NCBI RefSeq assembly: GCF_029714425.1
Contig: NZ_CP121668.1
Location: 3,803,501-3,867,500, forward strand
From: Bradyrhizobium sp. CB2312
GTDB taxonomy: Bacteria; Pseudomonadota; Alphaproteobacteria; Rhizobiales; Xanthobacteraceae
Length of the DNA stretch: 64,000 bases
Direction: 5' to 3'
Shown here piece by piece: positions 26,120 through 33,066 of this stretch (the stretch's first letter is position 1; each line of letters opens with the position of its first letter). The position numbers were made by a program, and so were the translations under genes. The notes below the pieces were generated by a model. The model was not told the origin of the DNA. It saw only the letters and a program-made list of their open reading frames with translations, and made no database searches.

Positions 26120-26177
26120 GTAGTACACCGTCGTTCGCGCCTAGGTTCGCGAACACGATGTGGGAGCTCGGGAGAGA

Positions 26178-26939
26178 TTAGAAGGGCAGCAGCACGTCCA
26201 TGACTTGCTGGCCGTAGCGCGGCTGCTGCACGTCCGTGATCTGGCCGCGGCCGCCATAGGCGATGCGGGCTTGTGCGATCTTCGTGGAGTCGATGGTGTT
26301 GTCGCTCTGGATGTCTTCGGGGCGGACGATGCCTGCGACCACGAGCTCGCGGATCTCGTAGTTGACGCGGATCTCCTGCTTGCCTTCCACCACGAGGTTG
26401 CCGTTCGGCAGCACCTGGGTGACCACCGCGGCGACGTTGGTCTGCAGGGCTTCCGTGCGGTTGACCGAGCCTTTGCCGTCGCTGGAGGCGGTGGAGTCGG
26501 CGGTGAGGATGCGGCCCGGCAGGATCTTGTGCGCCTGCGTGATGGTCTGCGCGCCGATGAAGTCGCTGATGCCCGAATTTTCCGAGTTGGTGCGGCTGCG
26601 CTGGGTCTCGTTGGCAATGTTGGCCTTGTCGGTGATGTTCACGGTCACGGTGAGCAGGTCGCCGATCTGGTGGGCGCGCTGGTCCTTGAAGAAGGCGCGG
26701 CTGCCGTTGCGCCACAGCGAGTTCGGATTGTAGGAGGCGACTTCCGGCTTCGGCATCGGCATCTGCACCGGCTTGTAGCCGGGCTGCGTCGTCGGATTGT
26801 CGATCGCGGACAATTTCGGCTGCTCGCCGATCTGCGACAGGCGGTCGATCGAAGAGCAGCCGCCCAGCGCGCTGGCTGCCAGCAGCAGGGCGGAGATCGC
26901 GATGCGACGAAGACGGGAAGCCGAACTGAACGAGGACAT
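26178..26939 (-). CDS. flgH: Flagellar L-ring lipoprotein FlgH
   Basis: FlgH builds the outer-membrane ring of the flagellar basal body. The 253-residue product has a lipoprotein signal with a lipobox (LLLAASALGGCSS, Cys28) and the family motifs SLWRNGSRAFFKDQRAHQIG and DLLTVTVNITDKANI, and a C-terminal GQITDVQQPRYGQQVMDVLL. Length is normal. It is the last gene of the minus-strand operon flgF-flgG-flgA-flgH, and follows flgA by only three bases. Confidence 0.96.
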   Translation of the reverse strand: MSSFSSASRLRRIAISALLLAASALGGCSSIDRLSQIGEQPKLSAIDNPTTQPGYKPVQMPMPKPEVASYNPNSLWRNGSRAFFKDQRAHQIGDLLTVTVNITDKANIANETQRSRTNSENSGISDFIGAQTITQAHKILPGRILTADSTASSDGKGSVNRTEALQTNVAAVVTQVLPNGNLVVEGKQEIRVNYEIRELVVAGIVRPEDIQSDNTIDSTKIAQARIAYGGRGQITDVQQPRYGQQVMDVLLPF

Positions 26940-26942
26940 GAC

Positions 26943-28082
26943 TTACTCTGACTTGGCTGGAGCTTGCGAGACGCGAGTTTGCGGGATCTGGGCTTGTGCG
27001 ATCTGAGCCTGCGATGCGGGGGCCTGGACCAGGTTCCGGACCAGAGCTGCAGTGTCGACGGGTGCGGGCGCTTCGTCCCGCTTCAGCGAGGAGGTCTGCT
27101 CGACCGCAGGCGCCATCGGCGCGGACTGGCTGGCACCCTGGACCGTCACCTGGCCGCGGCCGGTGACGATTCCGGTCAGGGTGCGCTTGGTCTGGAGGTT
27201 GAGGACGCTGACGATGTCGCCCTCGGCGCCGCTCTCGATCGCCTTGCCGCGGGTGGTGAGATAGATCCCGGGGACCTGGTAGATGACGGTGACGCTCTGG
27301 TCGCGCTGCACGAAGTCGGGCTTGACGATGTCGGCGACGCGGATCGGCGTGCCCGCGCGCATCGGCCGGCGCAGCTGCATGCCGATGGTGCGTTCGCGCG
27401 AGGCAGGCTCGCCGGTGACTTCCGCCTTGGGCCGGCGTTCCAGCGAGATGTCGGAGGATTTGAGCAGGTCGGCGCGATCGATGTCGCGCGTCAGCACGGC
27501 CACTTCCACCGTCTCGATCGCGGTGCCGGTGAAGCGCAGCTTGGTCGGCGTGGAATTGCTGTCGTTGCTGACTTCGAAGGCGATGTCGAAACGGCCGCTG
27601 CGAGCGTCGTAGCGCGTCGCCACCGGCTGGAGCGCGCCGGTGCTCGAGGCATCCAGCCGCATGTCGGAGACGCCGCGGTCGAAGGTGACCGCGATGTTGG
27701 CGGCATCCCCAAGGCCGAAGCGGCGCTCGAGCGCGGAGGCGACCGCGGTCTCGAGATCCTTGCTCGCGAGCGTGCGGGCGAGGCGGGTGACCTGGACCTC
27801 CTTGATGTCGCCGGTCATCACGCCGATCACCTGCTTGGCGCGGAGCACGCTCAGCACCTGGGCGACCGGCAGCGCACCGGTGGTGCCGAGATCGGGCGAG
27901 CGGTAGACCGGGGTCAGCGCGGTCGAGCCGGCATTGTCGATGAGGTCGCCGACCCGCACCACGTCCGAGGTCACGGTGACGCTGGCGCGCAGCGTCGGCG
28001 CGGCAATGACGTCGTCGGCGGCTTGCGCCGGCAGGGCCAGCACCAGCAGGGCGGAGATCGTGGCGAGTGTGGTGCGGATCAT
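26943..28082 (-). CDS. flgA: Flagellar P-ring assembly chaperone FlgA
   Basis: FlgA is a periplasmic chaperone that helps FlgI form the P ring. The 379-residue product starts with a signal peptide (TTLATISALLVLALPAQAAD). The SAF-like C-terminal part is typical (EVAVLTRDIDRADLLKSSDI, then RERTIGMQLRRPMRAGTPIR and the VTVIYQVPGIYLTTRGKA end). A Pro/Ala/Gln-rich tail of about 60 residues follows, which is not usual in enteric FlgA. The ATG at 28082 is chosen because GAGGTG lies just upstream; in-frame codons at 28091 (GTG) and 28088 (ATG) are alternatives. It follows flgG closely. Confidence 0.92.
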   Translation of the reverse strand: MIRTTLATISALLVLALPAQAADDVIAAPTLRASVTVTSDVVRVGDLIDNAGSTALTPVYRSPDLGTTGALPVAQVLSVLRAKQVIGVMTGDIKEVQVTRLARTLASKDLETAVASALERRFGLGDAANIAVTFDRGVSDMRLDASSTGALQPVATRYDARSGRFDIAFEVSNDSNSTPTKLRFTGTAIETVEVAVLTRDIDRADLLKSSDISLERRPKAEVTGEPASRERTIGMQLRRPMRAGTPIRVADIVKPDFVQRDQSVTVIYQVPGIYLTTRGKAIESGAEGDIVSVLNLQTKRTLTGIVTGRGQVTVQGASQSAPMAPAVEQTSSLKRDEAPAPVDTAALVRNLVQAPASQAQIAQAQIPQTRVSQAPAKSE

Positions 28083-28092
28083 CGTCATCACC

Positions 28093-28881
28093 TCAGCGGA
28101 ACAGCGCCGTGGTCGATTGCATCATCTGGTCGGCGGCGCTGATGACCTTGGCGTTCATCTCGTAGGCGCGCTGCGCGGCAATCAGGTCGCTCATCTCCGA
28201 GACGACGTCGACATTGGCCTGCTCCAGGCTGCCTTGCGTGATCTTGCCGTAACCCTCGGCGTTCGCGGTGCCGTCCTGCGGCGGACCGGAGGAGGGCGTC
28301 TCGGTGAACTGATTGCTGCCGACCGGCTGAAGGCCGGCCTTGTTGATGAACCGGGTGAGGCCGATCTGGCCGAGCACGGTCGAGGTTGACGAGCCCGGCA
28401 GCGTCACCGAGACCTGGCCCTGCTCGTTGACGGCGAGGCCCGAGGCATTTTGCGGGATCGTGATCGTCGGCTGCACCGGGTTGCCCTGCGCGGTGACGAC
28501 GCGGCCCTGATTGTCCATCTGGAAGGTGCCGTCGCGGGTGTACTGGTAGGTGCCGTCGGGCATCAGGATCTTGAAGAAGCCATCGCCCGAGACCGCGAGG
28601 TCGAGATCGTTGCCGGTCTGCGACAGCGTTCCTTGCGTCATGCTGCGCGGCGTGCCGACGGTCTTGACGCCGCCGCCAATGTCGACGCCGACAGGCACGA
28701 TGGTGCCCTGGTCGGAGGCCTGCGCGCCGACGCGGCGGACGTGCTCGTAGATCAGGTCCTGGAACGCCGCGGTCTGCTTCTTGAAGCCGGTGGTGCGGAG
28801 GTTGGCGATGTTGTTGGAGATCACCTGAACGTTGAGTTCCTGTGCCGCCATTCCGGTCGCTGCGGTGTGAAGCGCCTGCAT
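28093..28881 (-). CDS. flgG: Flagellar distal rod protein FlgG
   Basis: FlgG forms the distal rod. The 262-residue product has the normal size and motifs: MQALHTAATGMAAQELNVQV at the start, then ISNNIANLRTTGFKK, and the C-terminal EMSDLIAAQRAYEMNAKVIS with ADQMMQSTTALFR. It lies 16 bases downstream of flgF and 10 bases before flgA in the operon transcribed from the sigma-54 promoter near 29775. Confidence 0.96.
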   Translation of the reverse strand: MQALHTAATGMAAQELNVQVISNNIANLRTTGFKKQTAAFQDLIYEHVRRVGAQASDQGTIVPVGVDIGGGVKTVGTPRSMTQGTLSQTGNDLDLAVSGDGFFKILMPDGTYQYTRDGTFQMDNQGRVVTAQGNPVQPTITIPQNASGLAVNEQGQVSVTLPGSSTSTVLGQIGLTRFINKAGLQPVGSNQFTETPSSGPPQDGTANAEGYGKITQGSLEQANVDVVSEMSDLIAAQRAYEMNAKVISAADQMMQSTTALFR

Positions 28882-28897
28882 GTCAGTTCTCTCCTAA

Positions 28898-29659
28898 TCA
28901 GGCCGGAACGTCGGCGAGCTTCTCGATCGCCGATTTGTGGAGGTCGCTTTGCTGCTGCAGCAGGTTGGCGATGGCGGTGTAGCTGCGCATGACCTCGACC
29001 ATGCGGCTCATCTCGCCGACCGCATTCACGTTCGACTTCTCGATGTAGCCCTGCTGCGCGGTGGACTTGGTGTCGGCCTGCTGGGTCGCGGAGCCGGCGT
29101 CGTAGAGGTTGGCGCCGAGCTTGGTCAGCTTGGCCGGATCGTCGAACGACACCATGCGGATCTTGCCGCGGATCGAGTCGGTCTTGGCGGTGCCCTCGAG
29201 CACGGTGATGGTGCCGTCGGGCGCGATGTTGATGTCGTGGTCGGTCGGCTGGAACGTGATCGGGCCGCCGGTGCCGAGCACGAGGTTGCCGTCGGAGGTG
29301 ACGAGCTGGCCGGTGCTGCTGAGCGTGAATTTGCCGTCGCGGGTGTAGCGCTCGGCGCCGTTGGCTTGCACCGCGAAGAACGCGTTGCCGGAGATCGCCA
29401 CGTCGAGCGGGTTCTTGGTCTCCTCCATCGCCCCCTGGCCGACGTCGCGGAAGGTGCCGCGGTCCTGCACATAGGAGACGCGGCGGTCGGAGCCGATGAA
29501 ATTGTCCTCGCGCGCGTTCGAGTTGAGGTACTCCTCGAACAGCGAATGGTCGGCCTTGAAGCCGTTGGTGTTGGCATTGGCGACGTTGTTGGCGATGACA
29601 TCCATCTGCCGTTCCAACGTCATCTGCCGCGACAGGCCGATCAGAAGCGCGTTCTGCAT
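28898..29659 (-). CDS. flgF: Flagellar basal-body rod protein FlgF
   Basis: FlgF is a proximal rod protein and is the first gene of the operon. The 253-residue product has MQNALLIGLSRQMTLERQMD and VIANNVANANTNGFKADHSL at the N-terminus, and the GEMSRMVEVMRSYTAIANLL C-terminal helix. The ATG at 29659 is chosen because the conserved N-terminus begins there; a longer in-frame start at 29761 adds residues unlike the family. A sigma-54 promoter lies about 110 bases upstream on the same strand. Confidence 0.93.
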   Translation of the reverse strand: MQNALLIGLSRQMTLERQMDVIANNVANANTNGFKADHSLFEEYLNSNAREDNFIGSDRRVSYVQDRGTFRDVGQGAMEETKNPLDVAISGNAFFAVQANGAERYTRDGKFTLSSTGQLVTSDGNLVLGTGGPITFQPTDHDINIAPDGTITVLEGTAKTDSIRGKIRMVSFDDPAKLTKLGANLYDAGSATQQADTKSTAQQGYIEKSNVNAVGEMSRMVEVMRSYTAIANLLQQQSDLHKSAIEKLADVPA

Positions 29660-29768
29660 CGGAAATCTCCCCTGAGTGGGCCTGCCACCTCGCTCTCCCA
29701 AGCGCCTTGGCGGACCCGTGAACGAGACTGTCGGGTTCTCCCAAACCTTCGGTCTCGCCACTCTCTTA

Positions 29769-29784
29769 GCGAAAGCCGTGCCAA
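29769..29784 (-). promoter_or_regulatory. Sigma-54 promoter of the flgF operon
   Basis: On the minus strand the sequence is TTGGCACGGCTTTCGC, with GG and GC ten bases apart and a full TTGGCACG. It matches the -24/-12 consensus and lies 110-125 bases before the flgF start. It resembles the flgI promoter at 20737-20753. Confidence 0.82.
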
Positions 29785-29911
29785 CCTGAAAAGATATTAA
29801 ATTTCAATGGATTGTCGATTTTTCGAGGGCGCCGGCGGCCGGCAGAAAGGTTCTGTTAGCCATGTTTGCCCGGCAGATTTTTCCTAGCAGAGGGCCAATC
29901 GAAAGGTTCCG

Positions 29912-29919
29912 TTAACCAT
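29912..29919 (+). promoter_or_regulatory. CtrA half-site upstream of fliL
   Basis: TTAACCAT, the CtrA half-site, 103 bases before the fliL start. There is no second TTAA at the seven-base spacing. Confidence 0.4.
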
Positions 29920-30021
29920 TATTACCGTAGCGTTTGCGCGTAAGAGGAGCGCATTGCGCTGGGGCATTTGTATCGCGTCACTGTCTGCCAGGAGACTTCG
30001 CTCTTTCGATTCCTTTGAGAG

Positions 30022-30537
30022 ATGAGCCGGGCGACCATGGCAGAGAATGAAGCGGAAGGCGGCGCAGCCACTGAGGGCGCAGAAGCCGCTCCGCCGAAGA
30101 ACAAGCTGAAGCTCATCATCATGGCCGTCGGCCTGCTCGCCGTCCTCGGCGGTGGGGCCGCGACCTGGTTCTTCTTCTTCCGCCATGGCGAGGACGAGCA
30201 TCACGCCGAGGCGGCGCCGCCGCCCAAGCCCCCGGCGTTCGTCGACGTCCCCGATATGATGGTCAACCTTGCCGGCGCGCCGGGCGAGCGCGTGCAATAT
30301 CTGCGGCTCAAGATCGTGCTGGAGCTGAAGGAAGAGAAGCAGATCGAGGCGATCAAGCCGACGATGCCGCGCGTCACCGACATCTTCCAGACCTATGTGC
30401 GCGAACTGCGCCCCTCCGACCTCAACGGCTCCGCCGGCATCTTCCGCCTCAAGGAAGAGCTGACCAAGCGCGTCAACGCGGCGGTCGCGCCGATCCAGGT
30501 CAGCGCGGTGCTGTTCAAGGAAGTCGTGGTCCAGTGA
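30022..30537 (+). CDS. fliL: Flagellar basal body-associated protein FliL
   Basis: FliL is an inner-membrane protein that stabilises the stators. The 171-residue product has an Ala-rich acidic start, one transmembrane segment (LKLIIMAVGLLAVLGGGAAT, about 32-51), a periplasmic linker rich in His/Glu/Pro, and the C-terminal FliL domain (VDVPDMMVNLAGAPGERVQY; YLRLKIVLELKEEKQ; ITDIFQTYVREL-like). The ATG at 30022 is used; an ATG at 30037 (MAENEAEG) is an equally good alternative because no strong ribosome site distinguishes them. It is followed by fliM after 18 bases. Confidence 0.92.
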   Translation: MSRATMAENEAEGGAATEGAEAAPPKNKLKLIIMAVGLLAVLGGGAATWFFFFRHGEDEHHAEAAPPPKPPAFVDVPDMMVNLAGAPGERVQYLRLKIVLELKEEKQIEAIKPTMPRVTDIFQTYVRELRPSDLNGSAGIFRLKEELTKRVNAAVAPIQVSAVLFKEVVVQ

Positions 30538-30555
30538 GGGTAATGGGCTAGCGCC

Positions 30556-31758
30556 ATGGCCGGCAACGAGCAGATGGACCAGGATGCGATTGCCGCCCAA
30601 TGGGAGGCGTCGCTCGATTCCGAGGATCCCGCGGAAGCCGCGAAGGCTGCTGCTGAAAACGAGCTATCGGAGACCATGGCCCTGCAATGGGCGGCCATGG
30701 TCGAGGACGGCAGCCGCGATCTCGGCACCGGCAAGAACTCCGGCGAGCGGGTGCTGTCGCAGGAGGAGATCGACAATCTCCTCGGCTTCACCGTCGGCGA
30801 CGTCACACTCGACGACCATTCCGGCATCCGCGCGATCATCGATTCGGCGATGGTCTCCTACGAGCGTCTGCCGATGCTCGAAATCGTCTTCGACCGCCTG
30901 GTGCGGCTGTTGACGACGTCCTTGCGCAATTTCACCTCCGACAACGTCGAAGTCTCGCTCGACCGCATCACCTCGGTGCGCTTCGGCGACTACATGAACT
31001 CGATACCGCTGCCGGCCGTGCTCTCGGTGTTCAAGGCCGAGGAGTGGGAAAACTTCGGCATGGCGACGGTCGATTCCAACCTGATCTACTCGATGATCGA
31101 CGTGCTGCTCGGTGGCCGCCGCGGCACCAGCCAGCTCCGCATCGAGGGCCGGCCCTACACCACGATCGAGACCGAACTCGTCAAGCGGCTGGTCGAGGTG
31201 GTGCTGGCCGATGCCGAGCAGGCGTTTCGGCCGCTGTCGCCGGTGACCTTCACGATCGACCGGCTCGAGACCAATCCGCGCTTTGCCGCGATCAGCCGTC
31301 CCGCCAACGCCGCGATCCTGGTGCGCCTGCGCATCGACATGGAAGACCGCGGCGGCAATATCGAGCTGCTGCTGCCTTACGCCACCATCGAACCCATCAG
31401 GGGCGTGCTGCTCCAGATGTTCATGGGCGAAAAGTTCGGCCGCGACCCGATCTGGGAGGGCCATTTCGCCACCGAGATCGTGCAGGCCGAGATCGCCGTC
31501 GATGCCGTGCTCTACGAGGCCGACATTCCGCTCAAGCAGCTGATGCGGCTCAAAGTCGGCGACACCCTGCCGCTGGACATGCGGGCCGATGCCAACGTGA
31601 CCGTGCGCTGCGGCGACGTCACCCTGACCGAGGGGCGGATGGGCCGGGTCGGCGACCGCGTCGCGATCCGCGTGACGAAACCCTTGCGCAAGCCAAGTAC
31701 GACACTTGCGATGTTCGAGAAGGTGGACGAGCAGAACAAGATGATGGAGGCCCCATGA
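30556..31758 (+). CDS. fliM: Flagellar motor switch protein FliM
   Basis: FliM is the middle protein of the rotor switch and binds CheY-P. The 400-residue product is longer at its N-terminus than usual: the conserved CheY-binding peptide LSQEEIDNLLGF is at residues 67-78, not at the start. The added part has two related segments, AIAAQWEASLDSED (11-24) and MALQWAAMVEDGS (41-53). The middle CheC-like domain (FTVGDVTLDDHSGIRAI; FDRLVRLLTTSLRNF) and C-terminal SpoA domain (VRCGDVTLTEGRMGRVGDRV) follow. It overlaps the next gene by 4 bases. Confidence 0.95.
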   Translation: MAGNEQMDQDAIAAQWEASLDSEDPAEAAKAAAENELSETMALQWAAMVEDGSRDLGTGKNSGERVLSQEEIDNLLGFTVGDVTLDDHSGIRAIIDSAMVSYERLPMLEIVFDRLVRLLTTSLRNFTSDNVEVSLDRITSVRFGDYMNSIPLPAVLSVFKAEEWENFGMATVDSNLIYSMIDVLLGGRRGTSQLRIEGRPYTTIETELVKRLVEVVLADAEQAFRPLSPVTFTIDRLETNPRFAAISRPANAAILVRLRIDMEDRGGNIELLLPYATIEPIRGVLLQMFMGEKFGRDPIWEGHFATEIVQAEIAVDAVLYEADIPLKQLMRLKVGDTLPLDMRADANVTVRCGDVTLTEGRMGRVGDRVAIRVTKPLRKPSTTLAMFEKVDEQNKMMEAP

Positions 31759-32201
31759 ACCACTCCCTGGGAATGGCGATCGAGACGCTGGTGGCGATCC
31801 TGCTGATGCTCACGATCGGCTACTGCATCCTGCTCAACAAGCGCCTGACGCGCCTGAAGGCCGACGAGCATTCGCTGAAGGCGGTCATCGCCGAGCTGAT
31901 CACCGCGACCGAGATCGCCGAGCGCGCGATCGGCGGGCTGAAGCTCGCCGTGCGCGACGTCAACGAGAACCTCGGCAGCCAGCTCGCCGCGGCGACGCAA
32001 ATGTCCGACCAGCTCTACAAGCAGCTCGGCGAGGCCGACAACGTGGTGCGGCGCCTGTCCAAGATCGCGATCGCTGCGCGCCCCGCCACCACTCCGGAAA
32101 CGGCCGCAGCGCCCGCAGCCAGGCCCGCCTCGGCGAAGGCGGTGGCGGCCGCGGCCGAAGCCTTCTCCGAGCGCCGCCGATCCAACGGCCTTGCCGCATG
32201 A
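31755..32201 (+). CDS. Membrane-anchored DUF6468-like protein in the fliM operon
   Basis: The 148-residue product has an N-terminal transmembrane segment (IETLVAILLMLTIGYCILL), a helical stretch of about 80 residues (KADEHSLKAVIAELITATEI and onward, a predicted coiled coil) and an Ala/Pro-rich tail. The arrangement matches small proteins found between fliM and MotE-type genes in other rhizobia. Its role is not known; possible roles are to anchor or stabilise a switch or stator part. It starts inside the fliM stop (ATGA overlap), so it is translated together with FliM. Confidence 0.65.
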   Translation: MNHSLGMAIETLVAILLMLTIGYCILLNKRLTRLKADEHSLKAVIAELITATEIAERAIGGLKLAVRDVNENLGSQLAAATQMSDQLYKQLGEADNVVRRLSKIAIAARPATTPETAAAPAARPASAKAVAAAAEAFSERRRSNGLAA

Positions 32202-32210
32202 AGTCAGGGT

Positions 32211-32972
32211 ATGAAGTCCTTTCGTAACATCCGCGTCATTCCGGTCGTCCTGGTTGCCGTCGCAGGTCTCGCCACGCTGAAGGTGGCGGGCCTGGCGATC
32301 AACGGCGGCTATGTGTTCGACTACCAGCCGAACCCGACCAAGAAATCCTGGGCGCAGGAGAATCTGAACTTCCCGACCGGCCGCGAGGACCCCGACATCA
32401 CCGGCTCGACCCATGGCGCGCCGAAGGAGGCGCCCAAGCCCGCCGCGCCCGAGACCAAGCCCGAAGGCACCGTGGTCAAGGTGGAGGAAGCCCAGCCGCA
32501 GGTCTCGGCCTCCGAGCGCGCGATCCTCGAGCGCCTGCAGGCGCGCCGCCAGGAGATCGAGGCCCGCCAGCGCGAGATCGACATCCGCGAGAGCCTGCTC
32601 AAGTCGGCCGAGAAGCGCATCGAGAACAAGGTCGAGGAGATGAAGGCGGTGGAGACCCGCATCTCCGCCACGCAGGCCGAGCAGAAGGCCGCCGAAGCCC
32701 AGCGCATGAAGGGTCTCGTGACCATGTATGAGGGCATGAAGCCCAAGGATGCCGCGCGGGTGTTCGACCGGCTGGAGATGGGCGTATTGATCGAGATCGC
32801 CTCGGCCATCGCGCCGCGCAAGATGTCGGACATCCTCGGATTGATGTCGCCGGAAGCCGCCGAGCGGCTGACGGTCGAGATGGCCCGAAGAGCCAATGGC
32901 AGCGGCGATCTCTCCGCCTCGGCCGGCGACCTGCCCAAGATCGAGGGCAAGCCGACGCAAAAGCCGAATTGA
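32211..32972 (+). CDS. MotE-like protein (MgtE-N-domain)
   Basis: In Sinorhizobium meliloti, MotE is a periplasmic chaperone for the motility protein MotC. The 253-residue product has an N-terminal hydrophobic segment (VIPVVLVAVAGLATLKVAGL), a long charged coiled coil (about 100-165), and a C-terminal domain (KPKDAARVFDRLEMGVLIEI; PRKMSDILGLMSPEAAERLT) like the MgtE N-domain of MotE family proteins. The next gene on the strand codes for a large periplasmic TPR protein, which could be its client. Family call is moderate; role is inference. Confidence 0.75.
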   Translation: MKSFRNIRVIPVVLVAVAGLATLKVAGLAINGGYVFDYQPNPTKKSWAQENLNFPTGREDPDITGSTHGAPKEAPKPAAPETKPEGTVVKVEEAQPQVSASERAILERLQARRQEIEARQREIDIRESLLKSAEKRIENKVEEMKAVETRISATQAEQKAAEAQRMKGLVTMYEGMKPKDAARVFDRLEMGVLIEIASAIAPRKMSDILGLMSPEAAERLTVEMARRANGSGDLSASAGDLPKIEGKPTQKPN

Positions 32973-32982
32973 GGGCTCATAC

Positions 32983-32997
32983 TTAAGAAGTCCTTAA
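32983..32997 (+). promoter_or_regulatory. CtrA-type box before the large TPR gene
   Basis: TTAA, seven bases (GAAGTCC), TTAA, exact CtrA consensus, 70 bases before the start of the 1248-residue protein gene. It lies just after the MotE-like stop, so the TPR gene probably has its own promoter. Confidence 0.65.
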
Positions 32998-33066
32998 TTG
33001 GCAAAACCTACATTCGAAGGCAGGGGCCGGCCCTAGCGCCGGCGTGGATCGTCGAAGCCGGAAGAC

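Larger units (their letters stand above)
29660..30021. other. Divergent control region between flgF and fliL
   Basis: These 362 bases hold no gene. They carry the sigma-54 promoter of flgF (29769-29784, minus), TTAGCCAT at 29857 and TTAACCAT at 29912 (CtrA half-sites reading toward fliL), and an AT-rich stretch around 29795-29825. The region controls two divergent flagellar transcripts. Confidence 0.6.

Noticed and set aside
23933..26128. Minus-strand reading frame of 731 codons over the reductase and hydratase genes
   Set aside because: Both genes on the plus strand have clear catalytic motifs; the antisense product is low-complexity Arg/His/Ala.
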